The notes beneath the pieces are model-generated. The model was not told the origin of the DNA and ran no database searches. It saw only the letters and a list, made by a program, of their open reading frames with translations. A stretch of DNA of 64,000 bases from an uncultured Actinomycetes bacterium. GTDB lineage: Bacteria > Actinomycetota > Acidimicrobiia > Acidimicrobiales > RAAP-2. The stretch spans positions 62,001 through 126,000 of the forward strand of contig CAIJYV010000026.1 in the NCBI GenBank assembly GCA_903825035.1, read 5' to 3'. Shown piece after piece: positions 25,140 through 34,825 of the stretch (positions are counted from its first letter, which is position 1; every line of letters starts with the position of its first letter). The translations under genes and the position numbers were made by a program.

Positions 25140-26783
25140 TTGAACTCAGGACCAGCCAATCGGTCTTACTCGAAGCGAGAAATACGCCGCTCTTGGCGGT
25201 TCTTTCGTTTCTGGACCTATTGGTTTAGCGGCCGACGATTACGAGCCGGACTCTCACTCGGACTCTCTGACGAGGGCTTTGGGCGAATCGCCAAACTACT
25301 CAGGCGGGAATTGTCCAGTGGCGGCGCCACGGCTCGGTTCGAACCTGTAGTAGAGGTTCGAATTTTCGGCGCTCCAGTACCACCGGAGCCAACCGAAGTC
25401 TCCTACGTCTCTCTCCCGAGCACAGCTGACCAAGAAGCCCTCACCGAGCTCAATCGCTCACTCATGAATTTTGAAACAACTTGGACCTTTGTCGCTACCG
25501 AGGGATCTGACTGGGTTGAGGTTCAAAGGGCGGCAGCGCTTGCGTTCAGCTGCGCCAGTGATTTCGATCTGCTCTATACCGACGAGCTCTACTCAGATGA
25601 AGATTTCCCCCGAGCTCGTCCACGTCGAGTGGGGCCGCACACGCTGCTGAGTGGGAACGTGATTGGTCGACACTATTTAATCCGAAATAGCACCGCTCGA
25701 GCGGTGGGCGGGCTCCGAAAAGAATTTAAGTCGGGTAGTGAATTTGACCTCTTTCTGCGAATGCTCGATGAGGGGGCGCGGTTCGCTCGCTACGATTTTC
25801 TCATCGGCACCCCGGCGGCTTGGACCGAACCGTCCGATTTGCTTAGCGCCACCTCAGCGGCGCTCTCACGTCGCTCGCTCCCCTCTATTCGTTCCGAGAG
25901 TTCAATTCCAGGCTTGGTTAGTTGGCACGTTTACTCAACTGAGCCAGCGCAGGTAGAGATTCTCATACCAACTCGAGACCGGCTTGATTTGCTTCGTCAA
26001 TGTATTGAGCAAATCGAGCGCTGCACCACCTACGCGCATTACACGATTACGATTCTCAACAACGACTCAAAAGAGTCTGAGACCCTGGCTTATTTGGCCA
26101 CGACCAAGCACAAAGTTGTCAACTGCCCCGGTGATTTCAACTACGCCCGCATAATTAATCAAGGCGCAAAACTCTCCAACGCCGAGTTCTTGGTAATGCT
26201 CAACAATGACACCATTGTCAAGACCAGCAACTGGCTAGAGCTCTTGCTCGGAGCCGCACTTCTTGATGATGTTGGGGTCGTGGGCGCCAAGATTGTTGAC
26301 CAGAACAATCAAGTCGAGCACAGCGGCATCGCAATTGCGCCCTACCCTCAGCACATCCGTTTCGGCGTAAATATCCCATCGACTTGGGTTGAGTACGCGG
26401 GAATACGAAATGTTTCAGCGGTTACCGGAGCCCTGCACATGATTTCGAGAGTCAAGTGGATTGAACTCGGCGGAATGGATGAAGAACTCGAGGTGCTCCT
26501 CAATGATGTTGACCTCTGCATGCGCGCAGAGCTGAAGGGTTGGCACACCGTCTTTCAACCAGCCGTCACCGTTCAGCACTTCGTCTCCTCATCTCGAGGA
26601 CGGCTAAACCCCAAATTTGATCGTGAACGATTCATCGCCCACTGGAACTTATTCCGAGGTTACGAGGACCTCTACTTCCCCGCGGCCTGTTCGCTGTACG
26701 CGAATCGACTGGTTTTCAACTCGAGTGTTTCACAGCTTTTTCGCTGGTCGACGGTGGCAAGAGCCCTCTTCGGGCGCAGTTAG
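25140..26783 (+). CDS. Family 2 glycosyltransferase with a long N-terminal extension
   Basis: A 547-residue protein. A GT2 domain lies in residues about 275-520: VEILIPTRDRLDLLRQCI, FNYARIINQGAKLSNAEFLVMLNNDT with the NND acidic metal site near 355, and MDEELEVLLNDVDLCMRA with the usual acidic pair, resembling rhamnosyl or galactofuranosyl transferases. The first 270 residues look like a degenerate second GT2 domain (EALTELNRSLMNFETTWTFVATEG, DFDLLYTDELYSD). The start is TTG 25140 with AAGGA 6 nt upstream. It begins the envelope-glycan region. Acceptor and sugar are unknown. Confidence 0.8.
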   Translation: MNSGPANRSYSKREIRRSWRFFRFWTYWFSGRRLRAGLSLGLSDEGFGRIAKLLRRELSSGGATARFEPVVEVRIFGAPVPPEPTEVSYVSLPSTADQEALTELNRSLMNFETTWTFVATEGSDWVEVQRAAALAFSCASDFDLLYTDELYSDEDFPRARPRRVGPHTLLSGNVIGRHYLIRNSTARAVGGLRKEFKSGSEFDLFLRMLDEGARFARYDFLIGTPAAWTEPSDLLSATSAALSRRSLPSIRSESSIPGLVSWHVYSTEPAQVEILIPTRDRLDLLRQCIEQIERCTTYAHYTITILNNDSKESETLAYLATTKHKVVNCPGDFNYARIINQGAKLSNAEFLVMLNNDTIVKTSNWLELLLGAALLDDVGVVGAKIVDQNNQVEHSGIAIAPYPQHIRFGVNIPSTWVEYAGIRNVSAVTGALHMISRVKWIELGGMDEELEVLLNDVDLCMRAELKGWHTVFQPAVTVQHFVSSSRGRLNPKFDRERFIAHWNLFRGYEDLYFPAACSLYANRLVFNSSVSQLFRWSTVARALFGRS

Positions 26784-27013
26784 CTCTTCGGTCCGGTACG
26801 GCGTACGCCAGTGATTCCAACGAGGCGCGCGTGCTCGGCGGCGTCAATGGCGCGAGCTTCTGTTTCGAGCAGCACTGGGATGCTCCCTTGAACTTCGAAG
26901 GCCACGTGACGTCGGTCGTTGTACAGCAAATTCTCTGACTCGACCCACAAAAGTCCCTTGTGATCGACGGGGTCGACAAGCAGGTCGAGAATGAAATCGC
27001 TCAGTGCCATCAT
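26780..27013 (-). CDS. Trm112-like small protein
   Basis: A 77-residue protein with the Trm112 fold pattern: FILDLLVDPVDHKGLLW at the start and VAFEVQGSIPVLLETEARAI near the end. In typical members the first segment is LLxCPxCKGPL; here no Cys is present, so the zinc site is lost. The ATG overlaps the manB stop (ATGATG), so it is translated with manB, the same neighbourhood as in mycobacteria. It could be an adaptor for a methyltransferase or an unrelated small-protein role. Confidence 0.75.
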   Translation of the reverse strand: MMALSDFILDLLVDPVDHKGLLWVESENLLYNDRRHVAFEVQGSIPVLLETEARAIDAAEHARLVGITGVRRTGPKS

Positions 27014-28359
27014 CCAACCTCGGCGACCATGGCCAGTACCTCTCGTACCCGCTGCGCACAACTTTCGGCGTCTGGCGCCTCGACGTTAAGGCGCAACAGC
27101 GGTTCGGTATTCGACGGGCGTAGGTTGAACCACCAGTCCGAATACTGAGCGGTGAGCCCGTCCATGAGATCAATCGATACTCCATCCGCCTTCAGCCTTT
27201 CGGCGATAACGGCTACCGAATTAACAGGGCTCTGCACCGTGGTGTTGATTTCTCCCGACGCGGCGTAGCGGTCAAAGGGCGCAACAACTTCGCTCAACGG
27301 CTTGTTCGCCTTCGATAGAAGTTCGAGGACAACTAGGGCGGTGATGATTCCCGAGTCTGCGCGGTAATTGTCACGGTAGTAGTAGTGGCCCGAGTGCTCA
27401 CCACCAAAGATGGCACCCGTTTCGGCCATCACCTGCTTGATGTAACTGTGGCCGACTCGAGTTTTGACGCCCACGCCTTTGCCCTCAGCGATAACTTCAG
27501 GCACCGCCTTAGAGCAGATGATGTTGTAGAGAATGGTGGCGCCAGGATTACGCTCGAGCACCGCCGCGGCGACCATGGCGGTTGTCGTAGATCCAGAAAT
27601 CGGTTGCGCTTTTTCGTCGATCAAGAACACGCGGTCGGCGTCGCCGTCGAAGGCGAGACCAATGTCGGCTCCCACCTCTAGAACACGGCGCTGCAGGTCA
27701 ACCAAATTCTCAGGATTGAGTGGGTCGGCGGGGTGATTAGGGAAATTGCCGTCGAGTTCCTCATACATGATCTCGACTTCGAAGGGAAGGTTTTGAAAGA
27801 CCTTCGGCACGACAAAACCACCCATTCCATTAGCGGTATCGGCAACGATTTTCAATGGGCGAAGCGCACTCACGTCAATGAAGGAGAGCACGTGTTCGAC
27901 CCACTCGGGCAAGAGGTCACGGACCTCTAATGGAGCCAGTTCACCGGTAGCGGGTGTCGCTAGGAACTGATTGGTCAGCGCTTCGATTTCAATTAATCCA
28001 GTATCTGCACCAATGGGCTTGGCCCCAGCGAGGCACATTTTGATGCCGTTGTACTGAGCGGGGTTGTGCGAAGCGGTAAACATTGCGCCCGGCATATCGA
28101 GATGGCCCGCGGCGAAGTAGAGAAAGTCCGTCGAGGCGAGGCCGAGATCAATTACCTGGCATCCAACAGCACGAGCGCCCTCGGCAAATGCCTGGGTGAG
28201 AAATGCCCCCGAGGGACGCATGTCTTTGGCCATAGCAATCGATTTGGTAGCGAGAAAGGTCGCAAAAGCTGAGCCAATAGCTCGGGCGAGTTTCTCATCG
28301 ATTTGGTCCGGGTAGGTACCCCGAATGTCGTACGCCTTAAAGATCTCTCCGGTAGTCAC
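27010..28359 (-). CDS. manB: Phosphomannomutase/phosphoglucomutase
   Basis: A 449-residue alpha-D-phosphohexomutase interconverting mannose-6- and mannose-1-phosphate (or the glucose forms). The phosphoserine loop is TASHNP, the metal loop is FDGDADRVF, the sugar loop is GGEHSGHYYYRD, and the phosphate-binding loop is RPSNTEPLLRL. An ORF from 28395 exists, but GTG 28359 (VTTGEIFKAYDIRG) fits the family start, avoids overlap with the upstream gene, and has TAACAT 8 nt before it. With the ManC-like gene at 43.8-44.8 kb it would supply GDP-mannose for envelope glycans. Confidence 0.92.
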   Translation of the reverse strand: MTTGEIFKAYDIRGTYPDQIDEKLARAIGSAFATFLATKSIAMAKDMRPSGAFLTQAFAEGARAVGCQVIDLGLASTDFLYFAAGHLDMPGAMFTASHNPAQYNGIKMCLAGAKPIGADTGLIEIEALTNQFLATPATGELAPLEVRDLLPEWVEHVLSFIDVSALRPLKIVADTANGMGGFVVPKVFQNLPFEVEIMYEELDGNFPNHPADPLNPENLVDLQRRVLEVGADIGLAFDGDADRVFLIDEKAQPISGSTTTAMVAAAVLERNPGATILYNIICSKAVPEVIAEGKGVGVKTRVGHSYIKQVMAETGAIFGGEHSGHYYYRDNYRADSGIITALVVLELLSKANKPLSEVVAPFDRYAASGEINTTVQSPVNSVAVIAERLKADGVSIDLMDGLTAQYSDWWFNLRPSNTEPLLRLNVEAPDAESCAQRVREVLAMVAEVG

Positions 28360-28370
28360 GAGAGGCAATG

Positions 28371-30734
28371 TTACTCGGCACGCCTCCGGCGCCACCGAGT
28401 GAACCAGAAAATTATTCCAGCGCCCACAGTAATTTCGGTAACCGTGTCTCCAAAGGCCTTCCAGAAGGTCTTGCCGTACACCAGAGTGACTTCATGAGAG
28501 GTGGGTACCACAACCATCAAATTCGGGCTCACTCGATAGGGTCCCGTTGCTCCCCGCGCCTGCCAGTTCGGGAAGTAAGAAATCTTCACGAGGACTGGAA
28601 CGCCAATCTTGTCGACGTGGAACGAGATGCTTTGCGATTGCTGAACGACTCGAGTGATCTTCACCTTGGGCAGGGTGGCCCCAGCGGTCATTGAGTTAAT
28701 CGAAGTCGAGATGGGCCAGTTAGCGGGACCGGAGGCCGCGCCGTAGACCTTCCACAGAGCTGGAGTAAGCCACCAGGCTTGATTGGCGTTAAGCCAGTTC
28801 ACTCGCGATGAGGCATTTTGTAAAACATTGGGTAGGTGTTTCAATCCAGTAACGACCGACGAATTCTTTATGAGATAGAAGTGCCACTGAAAGCCCGGTG
28901 ACGGCCAAGCAGTAGATACGTCAATCGGGGTGAGATTTGGATTCGCATTTGCGGCCGCCACAATCGCCGGGGTGTAGGCAAAGTAATACTTGACGCCCAG
29001 CAATTGCAAGTGTTTAATGCCCAGATTTACATCCACGCCACCGTAGGTGAGTCCCACTTGTGGGTTGGATGGCGAAGCACTCAATTCCGCTTGATCTAAG
29101 AAGTGGTACGGGGTCGTCGCCGAGGATTCGAAATAGAGTCCCTCCATTGATCCCACACAATTATTGGTGTAGTAGGGCAACAGCATCAGTGCCTCAGGTG
29201 TCCCAAAGCGATCTTGGTTCGAGTTGTATTCCCACATTGCGTTACCGCAACCATACTTCTTGCTCATCCGCTGCATGATTGTCATGATTTGATGAAACTC
29301 GGGCCAACCGGACTTTGCCTCGTAGCCCGAATAATTCCACGCCGCCCAGTTGGTCACTTGGTTGCCCTGGATATTGAGCCCGAGGGCTTTTTGAACTGGT
29401 GGTGAAAAAGAGGGCAAGGTAGAACCCAAGCCCAACAGACCCACCACCAATGTTGCGCGCATGAACTTCAGGTAGCGCGAATCCTCGCGCTCGGTTTCGA
29501 ACTCTTCTAAGGCGCTCGCGTCTTCGTCCTCTCGGAGTTTTTCCTCTAAGCGAAGTTCGTGCTGGGAGCGATGCTCGACCCACAAGTTTGCGCAATACGC
29601 CACGAGCCAGCCAGCGAGGAGATAGATACTCAAGAACCAGAAGGGCACAAACCGCTCGTTCCACAGCACCCCCTGTGGCATATACAAGAAGGCCCCGAGC
29701 GAAAGAATCGCCATAATGCTCAACCAGCTACCGAGGCGATCGCGTTTCCACGCCGCCAGCACCATCGCCACGACGGCCATGATGATGACCCAACGGTCAC
29801 CCGCTGGCGCACCGGTACTGGTGTACCAGCCAAGAAACTTAAAGGCGGCGTGCAGAGTCGACACGTCGTCGTTGGTGTAGCCCATTGAATTCGTGTAGCC
29901 CTGCTGAGTCGCGAATGGCAACAGCCACCAGGCCGACAGAGCGGCCGAGAGCAATCCCCCGACTATCGCAACTCGAAGGGGGCGGCTGTAATCCCCCTCC
30001 ACCAGATCATCGGTCGGGGTGAAGGTCTTCAGACGTCGACTCACGAGCTCCATCACGGTCAGCACAATGATGGCCGCAACTGCGAAGAACCAGGGTAAGA
30101 CGTGGGAGCTCAGCGTCAAACTGAGGGCAATAGCGCACTGCCAGTACCCCCGGCCCCGGCGCATCGCACGAAGGAACAACCCAATAGTTAGTAACGCCAA
30201 AGCGAGACCAAGGGAGAAGGCGTATTCCCCGGCCATTGTCGAAAAGAGATTTCCTCCGTCAATAGTGAAAGAGGCGTCAAAGAGAAACGGAAGGGTGGCG
30301 ACCGCTAACCCCAATGGAATAGGGCGAGGTGCTCGGAACATCTTGCCCAGGCTGTAGGCAGTGATGGGCAGCAGGAGTGATCCAACAATGGTGGCGAGTT
30401 TGAACGCCACCGCAAAGCCAATCACGTAGGTGAGCAGAGATGCGAAAAGGTCGGGCAGGATGAAGTAGTAGGTGAATAGCGGCATGCCGTCGTACCAACC
30501 GGGATACCAGGGCGTGAAATTAAATGGGTTCGATTGGGCGTGCAAGTATTGCGCCCAAACTAAATGAGACCCAGTGTCTCCACCAGTAAGCAAGGTGCTC
30601 GAAAAAATTAGATTCGGGTGGAGCTGCCAGAGGATTGCCACTAGTACTGCCGCAATAACTACGACATCAAGAATTCCGAGCGGTGAAAATTCGTGAAAAT
30701 AATTTTTGGCTTTTCTAAGTAATGGTTTCATCAA
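28371..30734 (-). CDS. Large multi-spanning GT-C-like membrane protein (PTPS-related domain)
   Basis: A 787-residue membrane protein with roughly 10-12 spans in the first 500 residues and a soluble, probably extracellular, C-terminal part of about 280 residues with a last span near the end. The early segment GGDTGSHLVWAQYLH and PWYPGWYDGMPLFTYYF matches the '6-pyruvoyl-tetrahydropterin synthase related' membrane domain, a misleading name for GT-C/YfhO-like proteins. GT-C enzymes use lipid-linked sugars on the outer face. The gene starts 4 bp inside the CAAX-protease gene and is followed by manB. A glycan role is inference. Confidence 0.7.
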   Translation of the reverse strand: MMKPLLRKAKNYFHEFSPLGILDVVVIAAVLVAILWQLHPNLIFSSTLLTGGDTGSHLVWAQYLHAQSNPFNFTPWYPGWYDGMPLFTYYFILPDLFASLLTYVIGFAVAFKLATIVGSLLLPITAYSLGKMFRAPRPIPLGLAVATLPFLFDASFTIDGGNLFSTMAGEYAFSLGLALALLTIGLFLRAMRRGRGYWQCAIALSLTLSSHVLPWFFAVAAIIVLTVMELVSRRLKTFTPTDDLVEGDYSRPLRVAIVGGLLSAALSAWWLLPFATQQGYTNSMGYTNDDVSTLHAAFKFLGWYTSTGAPAGDRWVIIMAVVAMVLAAWKRDRLGSWLSIMAILSLGAFLYMPQGVLWNERFVPFWFLSIYLLAGWLVAYCANLWVEHRSQHELRLEEKLREDEDASALEEFETEREDSRYLKFMRATLVVGLLGLGSTLPSFSPPVQKALGLNIQGNQVTNWAAWNYSGYEAKSGWPEFHQIMTIMQRMSKKYGCGNAMWEYNSNQDRFGTPEALMLLPYYTNNCVGSMEGLYFESSATTPYHFLDQAELSASPSNPQVGLTYGGVDVNLGIKHLQLLGVKYYFAYTPAIVAAANANPNLTPIDVSTAWPSPGFQWHFYLIKNSSVVTGLKHLPNVLQNASSRVNWLNANQAWWLTPALWKVYGAASGPANWPISTSINSMTAGATLPKVKITRVVQQSQSISFHVDKIGVPVLVKISYFPNWQARGATGPYRVSPNLMVVVPTSHEVTLVYGKTFWKAFGDTVTEITVGAGIIFWFTRWRRRRAE

Positions 30735-31480
30735 ATCTTTCCGTGCTGCGCGAAGGTTACATAGGCAAAGGCGACCGCATTAAAACTGGCGTGCGTGACA
30801 ATTGACGGCACCAGTCTCCCCGTCTTTTTCACTAGATACGCCAACAGCAAGCCTACAAAAAACAATCCGGGAAGCTGCAGTAGTTCAAAATGTGCTCCTG
30901 CGAAGAGAAGTGCGGAGAAGAACAGGGCTAGCCGGAACGCCCACCTCTCGTTTCGATCAGCAAAATTTTCGAAGAAGCCGCGATACATCATTCCTCTGAA
31001 CACCGTTTCTTCAACGATTGGTGCGCCGAGTACCGACATGACTCCCAGCAGCCAGAGGAATCCACCGGCTCCACCAAAGAGGTGCTTGGCCGGTGCGTCC
31101 ATCTTTGAGCCCAGGTGAAAGGGTGCGTAGGCGAGCGAAATAATCACTTGACCCGCAATCCCGAGCGGAATAAATGCCAGGTCGCTCCACCGAGTTTGGA
31201 AGAGTCCGCGCAGCGAACTTACCCAACCTCGACGCCGGATGTACCAAGCCCCGATTAGCAAGCCAAGCCATACGCCCAATAAGGTGGCCGCGATCGACCA
31301 GCCCGGTGGTTCCGCCATTTTGTAAAGCCTGTTGATGCCCCCACGGAAATGGAACAGCGAAGTGCCGAAACCCTGAAAGATGTCGGCAAAAACCGACCCC
31401 ACCACGTAGGCGAAGGCGACACAAATAGTTATCCCCAGGACCCGGGTCCATGGAGTGCTTTCACCGGACAATGCTTTCAT
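30731..31480 (-). CDS. CPBP (CAAX-like) intramembrane metalloprotease
   Basis: A 249-residue membrane protein with about eight spans. The catalytic EExxxR motif appears as EETVFRG in GAPIVEETVFRGMMYRGFFE, and conserved His residues follow in LLFAGAHFELLQ and SIVTHASFNAVAFAY, as in the Abi/CPBP family. A GTG at 31489 also opens the frame, but TAGCGT lies 7 nt before ATG 31480 and overlaps that GTG, so 31480 is preferred. The stop overlaps the next gene by 4 bp. Substrate unknown. Confidence 0.85.
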   Translation of the reverse strand: MKALSGESTPWTRVLGITICVAFAYVVGSVFADIFQGFGTSLFHFRGGINRLYKMAEPPGWSIAATLLGVWLGLLIGAWYIRRRGWVSSLRGLFQTRWSDLAFIPLGIAGQVIISLAYAPFHLGSKMDAPAKHLFGGAGGFLWLLGVMSVLGAPIVEETVFRGMMYRGFFENFADRNERWAFRLALFFSALLFAGAHFELLQLPGLFFVGLLLAYLVKKTGRLVPSIVTHASFNAVAFAYVTFAQHGKI

Positions 31481-31487
31481 TCCTGCC

Positions 31488-31493
31488 ACGCTA
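31488..31493 (-). promoter_or_regulatory. -10 element of the CPBP protease gene, leaderless
   Basis: TAGCGT on the minus strand, 7 nt before ATG 31480. It is divergent from the ftsH promoter. Confidence 0.5.
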
Positions 31494-31543
31494 ACAACTG
31501 GGAGTTATGCACAGGCCCAAATCCGACTGTCTCACTAAGCCTT

Positions 31544-31549
31544 TAGGCT
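31544..31549 (+). promoter_or_regulatory. -10 element of ftsH, leaderless
   Basis: TAGGCT, 6 nt before GTG 31556. No Shine-Dalgarno is present. Confidence 0.65.
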
Positions 31550-31555
31550 AGAAGA

Positions 31556-33508
31556 GTGACTCCAGAAGAAAAAAAGCCAAATCGTCTCAAAGCATTCTTT
31601 ATTCGCCCCGGCGAAGAGAACCAGCCCGCCAACCGTCGACGGATCATCACCGTTCTCATTGTCGCCTTCATACTTGGAATGATGGTCATTTCATCGGTGG
31701 TCGGGCAAAAGGTTGTTCGCAACATTTCCTACTCCACCCTGCTCAAGGATGCTCGGCACTCCAAGGTCATCTCCGCGGCTATCAATAACTCAACCGGAGT
31801 CATCTCTGGTCAATTGGTAGACGGCACTAGTTACGTCTCTAACGGTCCCGTACCCTCGATTGCCGATGAGGTCGTGACACTTCGGAACAACAACGTCAAC
31901 GTAACGTTTAACAACTCTTCCGGTCTCCTTTCAACCCTTCTTCCCTATCTCCTTTGGATAGTCATCTTCGGCGGCTTTATGCTCTTCGCTTCGCGTCAAG
32001 CCAAGGGTCAGATGAACGGCATGATGGGCGTCGGTCGCTCGAAGGCCAAGCAGTTCAACGAAGATCGCCCCAAGACTAAGTTTGCCGACGTCGCGGGTTA
32101 CGCCGGTGTCAAGCAAGAGATCAGCGAAGTAGTGGAATTCCTCAAGACTCCCGAACGCTACAAAGAAATCGGAGCTTCCATTCCCAAGGGCATGTTGCTC
32201 ATTGGCCCTCCGGGCACGGGTAAGACAATGTTGGCTCGTGCGGTCGCGGGCGAAGCAGGAGTTCCCTTCTTTTCGGTAACGGGTTCAGACTTCATGGAAA
32301 TGTTTGTCGGCGTTGGTGCGAGCCGTGTCCGTGACCTCTTCGCTACCGCTCGCAAAAATGCTCCCGCAATTATCTTCGTTGACGAAATCGACTCCATCGG
32401 CCGCAAGCGTGGCACGGGCGTGGGAGGCGGCCACGACGAACGCGAGCAAACCCTCAACCAGATGCTTTCGGAGATGGATGGGTTCGACCCCACCATTGGT
32501 GTCGTTGTGATGGCGGCCACTAACCGAGCTGACATCCTTGATGACGCCCTCTTGCGTCCGGGGCGTTTCGACCGCCAAGTTGTTGTAGCGCTACCTGATC
32601 TCAGCGAGCGCCTTCCTATTTTGGAAGTCCATAGCCGCAACAAGCCGCTCGACGAGAGCGTTGACCTCGGGGTTGTCGCTCGCGGCACACCTGGCATGAG
32701 CGGAGCCGACTTGGCGAACCTCGTGAACGAAGCAGCCCTCCACGCCGTTCGCCGCGACTCTAAATCAATCGGGATGCAGGACTTCGAATCTGCCCGGGAC
32801 CGAGTATTTATGGGCATGGAGCGAGACTCGATGGTTTTGAAAGATGGCGAGAAGGAGCGCATCGCGCTGCACGAGTCCGGTCACGCCCTCTTGGCCTACG
32901 TCCTTGACCACTCTGACCCACTCCACAAGATCACCTTGATTCCTCGCGGTATGGCCCTCGGAGTCACTTGGACCTTGCCTAAGGAAGACCAGCACATTAC
33001 TTCGCGCCAAGAGCTCGAAGACTCCCTCTGTATGCGCGTCGGTGGACGAGTGGCGGAACTCCTAGTGTACGGAGACCTCTCAACGGGCGCCTCCAATGAC
33101 ATTGCCGTCAACACCCAGCTCGCTCGCGAGATGGTGATGAAGTACGGCATGTCCAAAGAGGTGGGACCAGTTGCTTTGGAATGGGGCACCTCTGAGCGAA
33201 CTGGCAAGCTCATTGAAGATGAGGTGGAGCGCATTTTGCGTGAGCAAGAGGCTCGCGCCATTGAGGTCCTCACCTTGCACCGTCGCGGACTCGAGGCTCT
33301 AGCGGCTGCGCTAATTGAACAAGAGACCCTAGATGGCGAAACTGCCGCTGCGATCATTGACGAAGCGTTTGGCGAGCAAGTTCACCCAACGGGAACGAAG
33401 ACGGTGTCTGCGTTGAGCGTGGTCGGCCAGAAGCGTCAAGTTCCTAAGGCGCCAGTTTCCAACGAGCCCTCCCCTGACTGGGAGCCGCCCACCCTACCGG
33501 CTGTATAA
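31556..33508 (+). CDS. ftsH: ATP-dependent zinc metalloprotease FtsH
   Basis: A 650-residue membrane AAA+ protease that degrades membrane and regulatory proteins. Two N-terminal spans (about 25-47 and 122-143) flank a short external domain. The AAA module has Walker A GPPGTGKT (about 216-223), Walker [12 protein letters not shown], and the second region of homology [18 protein letters not shown]. The zinc motif is HESGH near residue 438. The start is GTG 31556 directly after a -10 element. The end overlaps the convergent DUF5719 gene by 15 bp. Confidence 0.97.
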   Translation: MTPEEKKPNRLKAFFIRPGEENQPANRRRIITVLIVAFILGMMVISSVVGQKVVRNISYSTLLKDARHSKVISAAINNSTGVISGQLVDGTSYVSNGPVPSIADEVVTLRNNNVNVTFNNSSGLLSTLLPYLLWIVIFGGFMLFASRQAKGQMNGMMGVGRSKAKQFNEDRPKTKFADVAGYAGVKQEISEVVEFLKTPERYKEIGASIPKGMLLIGPPGTGKTMLARAVAGEAGVPFFSVTGSDFMEMFVGVGASRVRDLFATARKNAPAIIFVDEIDSIGRKRGTGVGGGHDEREQTLNQMLSEMDGFDPTIGVVVMAATNRADILDDALLRPGRFDRQVVVALPDLSERLPILEVHSRNKPLDESVDLGVVARGTPGMSGADLANLVNEAALHAVRRDSKSIGMQDFESARDRVFMGMERDSMVLKDGEKERIALHESGHALLAYVLDHSDPLHKITLIPRGMALGVTWTLPKEDQHITSRQELEDSLCMRVGGRVAELLVYGDLSTGASNDIAVNTQLAREMVMKYGMSKEVGPVALEWGTSERTGKLIEDEVERILREQEARAIEVLTLHRRGLEALAAALIEQETLDGETAAAIIDEAFGEQVHPTGTKTVSALSVVGQKRQVPKAPVSNEPSPDWEPPTLPAV

Positions 33509-34825
33509 CGGAGCGATTGGATAAATCCCGAGCGGAGTACTCGCTCGGATCATTGTCGCGACCAGCACCGGCGAATTCGCCTTGAATTCAGTGGCAATGT
33601 TGGGCGCGGTTAACCGAGTTCCCGTGGCGAAACTCAACGTTCCGTGGGCCTTGAGCGTGTACGTGGTTTGCAACGCGCCAGCGTTGAGTTGTGTTTCGGT
33701 CACGGTAATTGCTTTATTGGAAGTATTCGCCAAAACTAGATTGCTGTAGCCAAGCTTCAAAGGATCGGTAACCACCACGACGGAACTCGAAGTCGATGAG
33801 GTTAGCCACGTCAAACCCTTCGTCGCACCAGTGAGAAGCGAGCTCGAAAGTGGCCGCTTAGATTTAACAGTTACGCTCACGAGCCCGCCAGCAGCGATTG
33901 CAGTATTTGGCGAAATGCGAGCCTCGGCGGTTGAGTACGCGGCAACGGGAACGGTGAAATTCACCTTGCCGTAGACCCCATCGTCAACGAGGACGTGGGC
34001 CAGTGCATCACGATTCTGCGAGTTGGCCAGTCGAATGACTGAATAGGCGGAGGCGGCGGTAGAAATTGCCGGATAGGTGACAGCAAGTTGTGGCTGAGAA
34101 CTTTCCGTGAGAATTGACTGGGTCGAACCCGATTCTTGAACCCCGGCGACCACCAAAGAGCCTCGGAGAACTGTAACGCGCACCGCAATATCTGCTCGGT
34201 CCACGATCTGGCTACCAAGATCAATGAGATTCTCTGCGTGCCCAAGAACTGAGAGTCCTTGGAATGGGGCCGGCGCCACATAACCAGTGGGAGTGAAGGC
34301 CACGATGTTCAGCACGGCCGGAGTTCCTGTTGGGTTGTAAACACTCAGCGCACCGAGAGATCCCACCGTGGTATCAAAGCCCGCCCCGAACCACTGGCGT
34401 GAGCCACTCGAAATACAAGGTGTGACGCTCTGTCCGCTCATCAACGATTCTTGGGCAATAACGCCAGTGCCGTTGAATTGAGCCGAAACTCCAAAATAGG
34501 AGCCTGCGCTCACCGTACTTGGATCAAAAGTCTTGCTGCGATACGCACCGAGAATCAACTTGGTCGAGACAATTTTCGCATCGGGGCTTGACACTGAGAT
34601 TGTGATGGAGCGCTTCTCCCCCGAAGTGTTTTGAAAGGTCACGAGACCAGACTCATGGTGTTTAGTCGAACTCAAACCGGTGCAGTACAACACAGTGGCA
34701 TTGGTTCCTAAACTGCTCGCCGTGCTGATCCCTGGGTTACTTGGATGTTGAACGTAATTGACGAGGGTGGCGAGAAGAAAGATTGCGGCAAGGGCCGTGG
34801 CTAAATTAAGCCGAATAAATTTCAC
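33494..34825 (-). CDS. Exported DUF5719-family protein
   Basis: A 443-residue protein with an N-terminal signal or anchor (about 8-25, LATALAAIFLLATLVNYV) and a long beta-rich, Ser/Thr-rich extracellular part. The layout matches actinobacterial DUF5719 proteins, which are regularly encoded directly after a large GT2/membrane fusion, as here. Its ATG overlaps the stop of that gene by 4 bp, so the two are co-translated. No catalytic motif is visible; a structural or assembly role with the glycosyltransferase is inference. Confidence 0.7.
   Translation of the reverse strand: MKFIRLNLATALAAIFLLATLVNYVQHPSNPGISTASSLGTNATVLYCTGLSSTKHHESGLVTFQNTSGEKRSITISVSSPDAKIVSTKLILGAYRSKTFDPSTVSAGSYFGVSAQFNGTGVIAQESLMSGQSVTPCISSGSRQWFGAGFDTTVGSLGALSVYNPTGTPAVLNIVAFTPTGYVAPAPFQGLSVLGHAENLIDLGSQIVDRADIAVRVTVLRGSLVVAGVQESGSTQSILTESSQPQLAVTYPAISTAASAYSVIRLANSQNRDALAHVLVDDGVYGKVNFTVPVAAYSTAEARISPNTAIAAGGLVSVTVKSKRPLSSSLLTGATKGLTWLTSSTSSSVVVVTDPLKLGYSNLVLANTSNKAITVTETQLNAGALQTTYTLKAHGTLSFATGTRLTAPNIATEFKANSPVLVATMIRASTPLGIYPIAPLYSR

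Noticed and set aside
32158-32862. 234-codon minus-strand frame inside ftsH
   Set aside because: Antisense to the conserved AAA domain; translation is Ser/Arg-rich and unlike any family.
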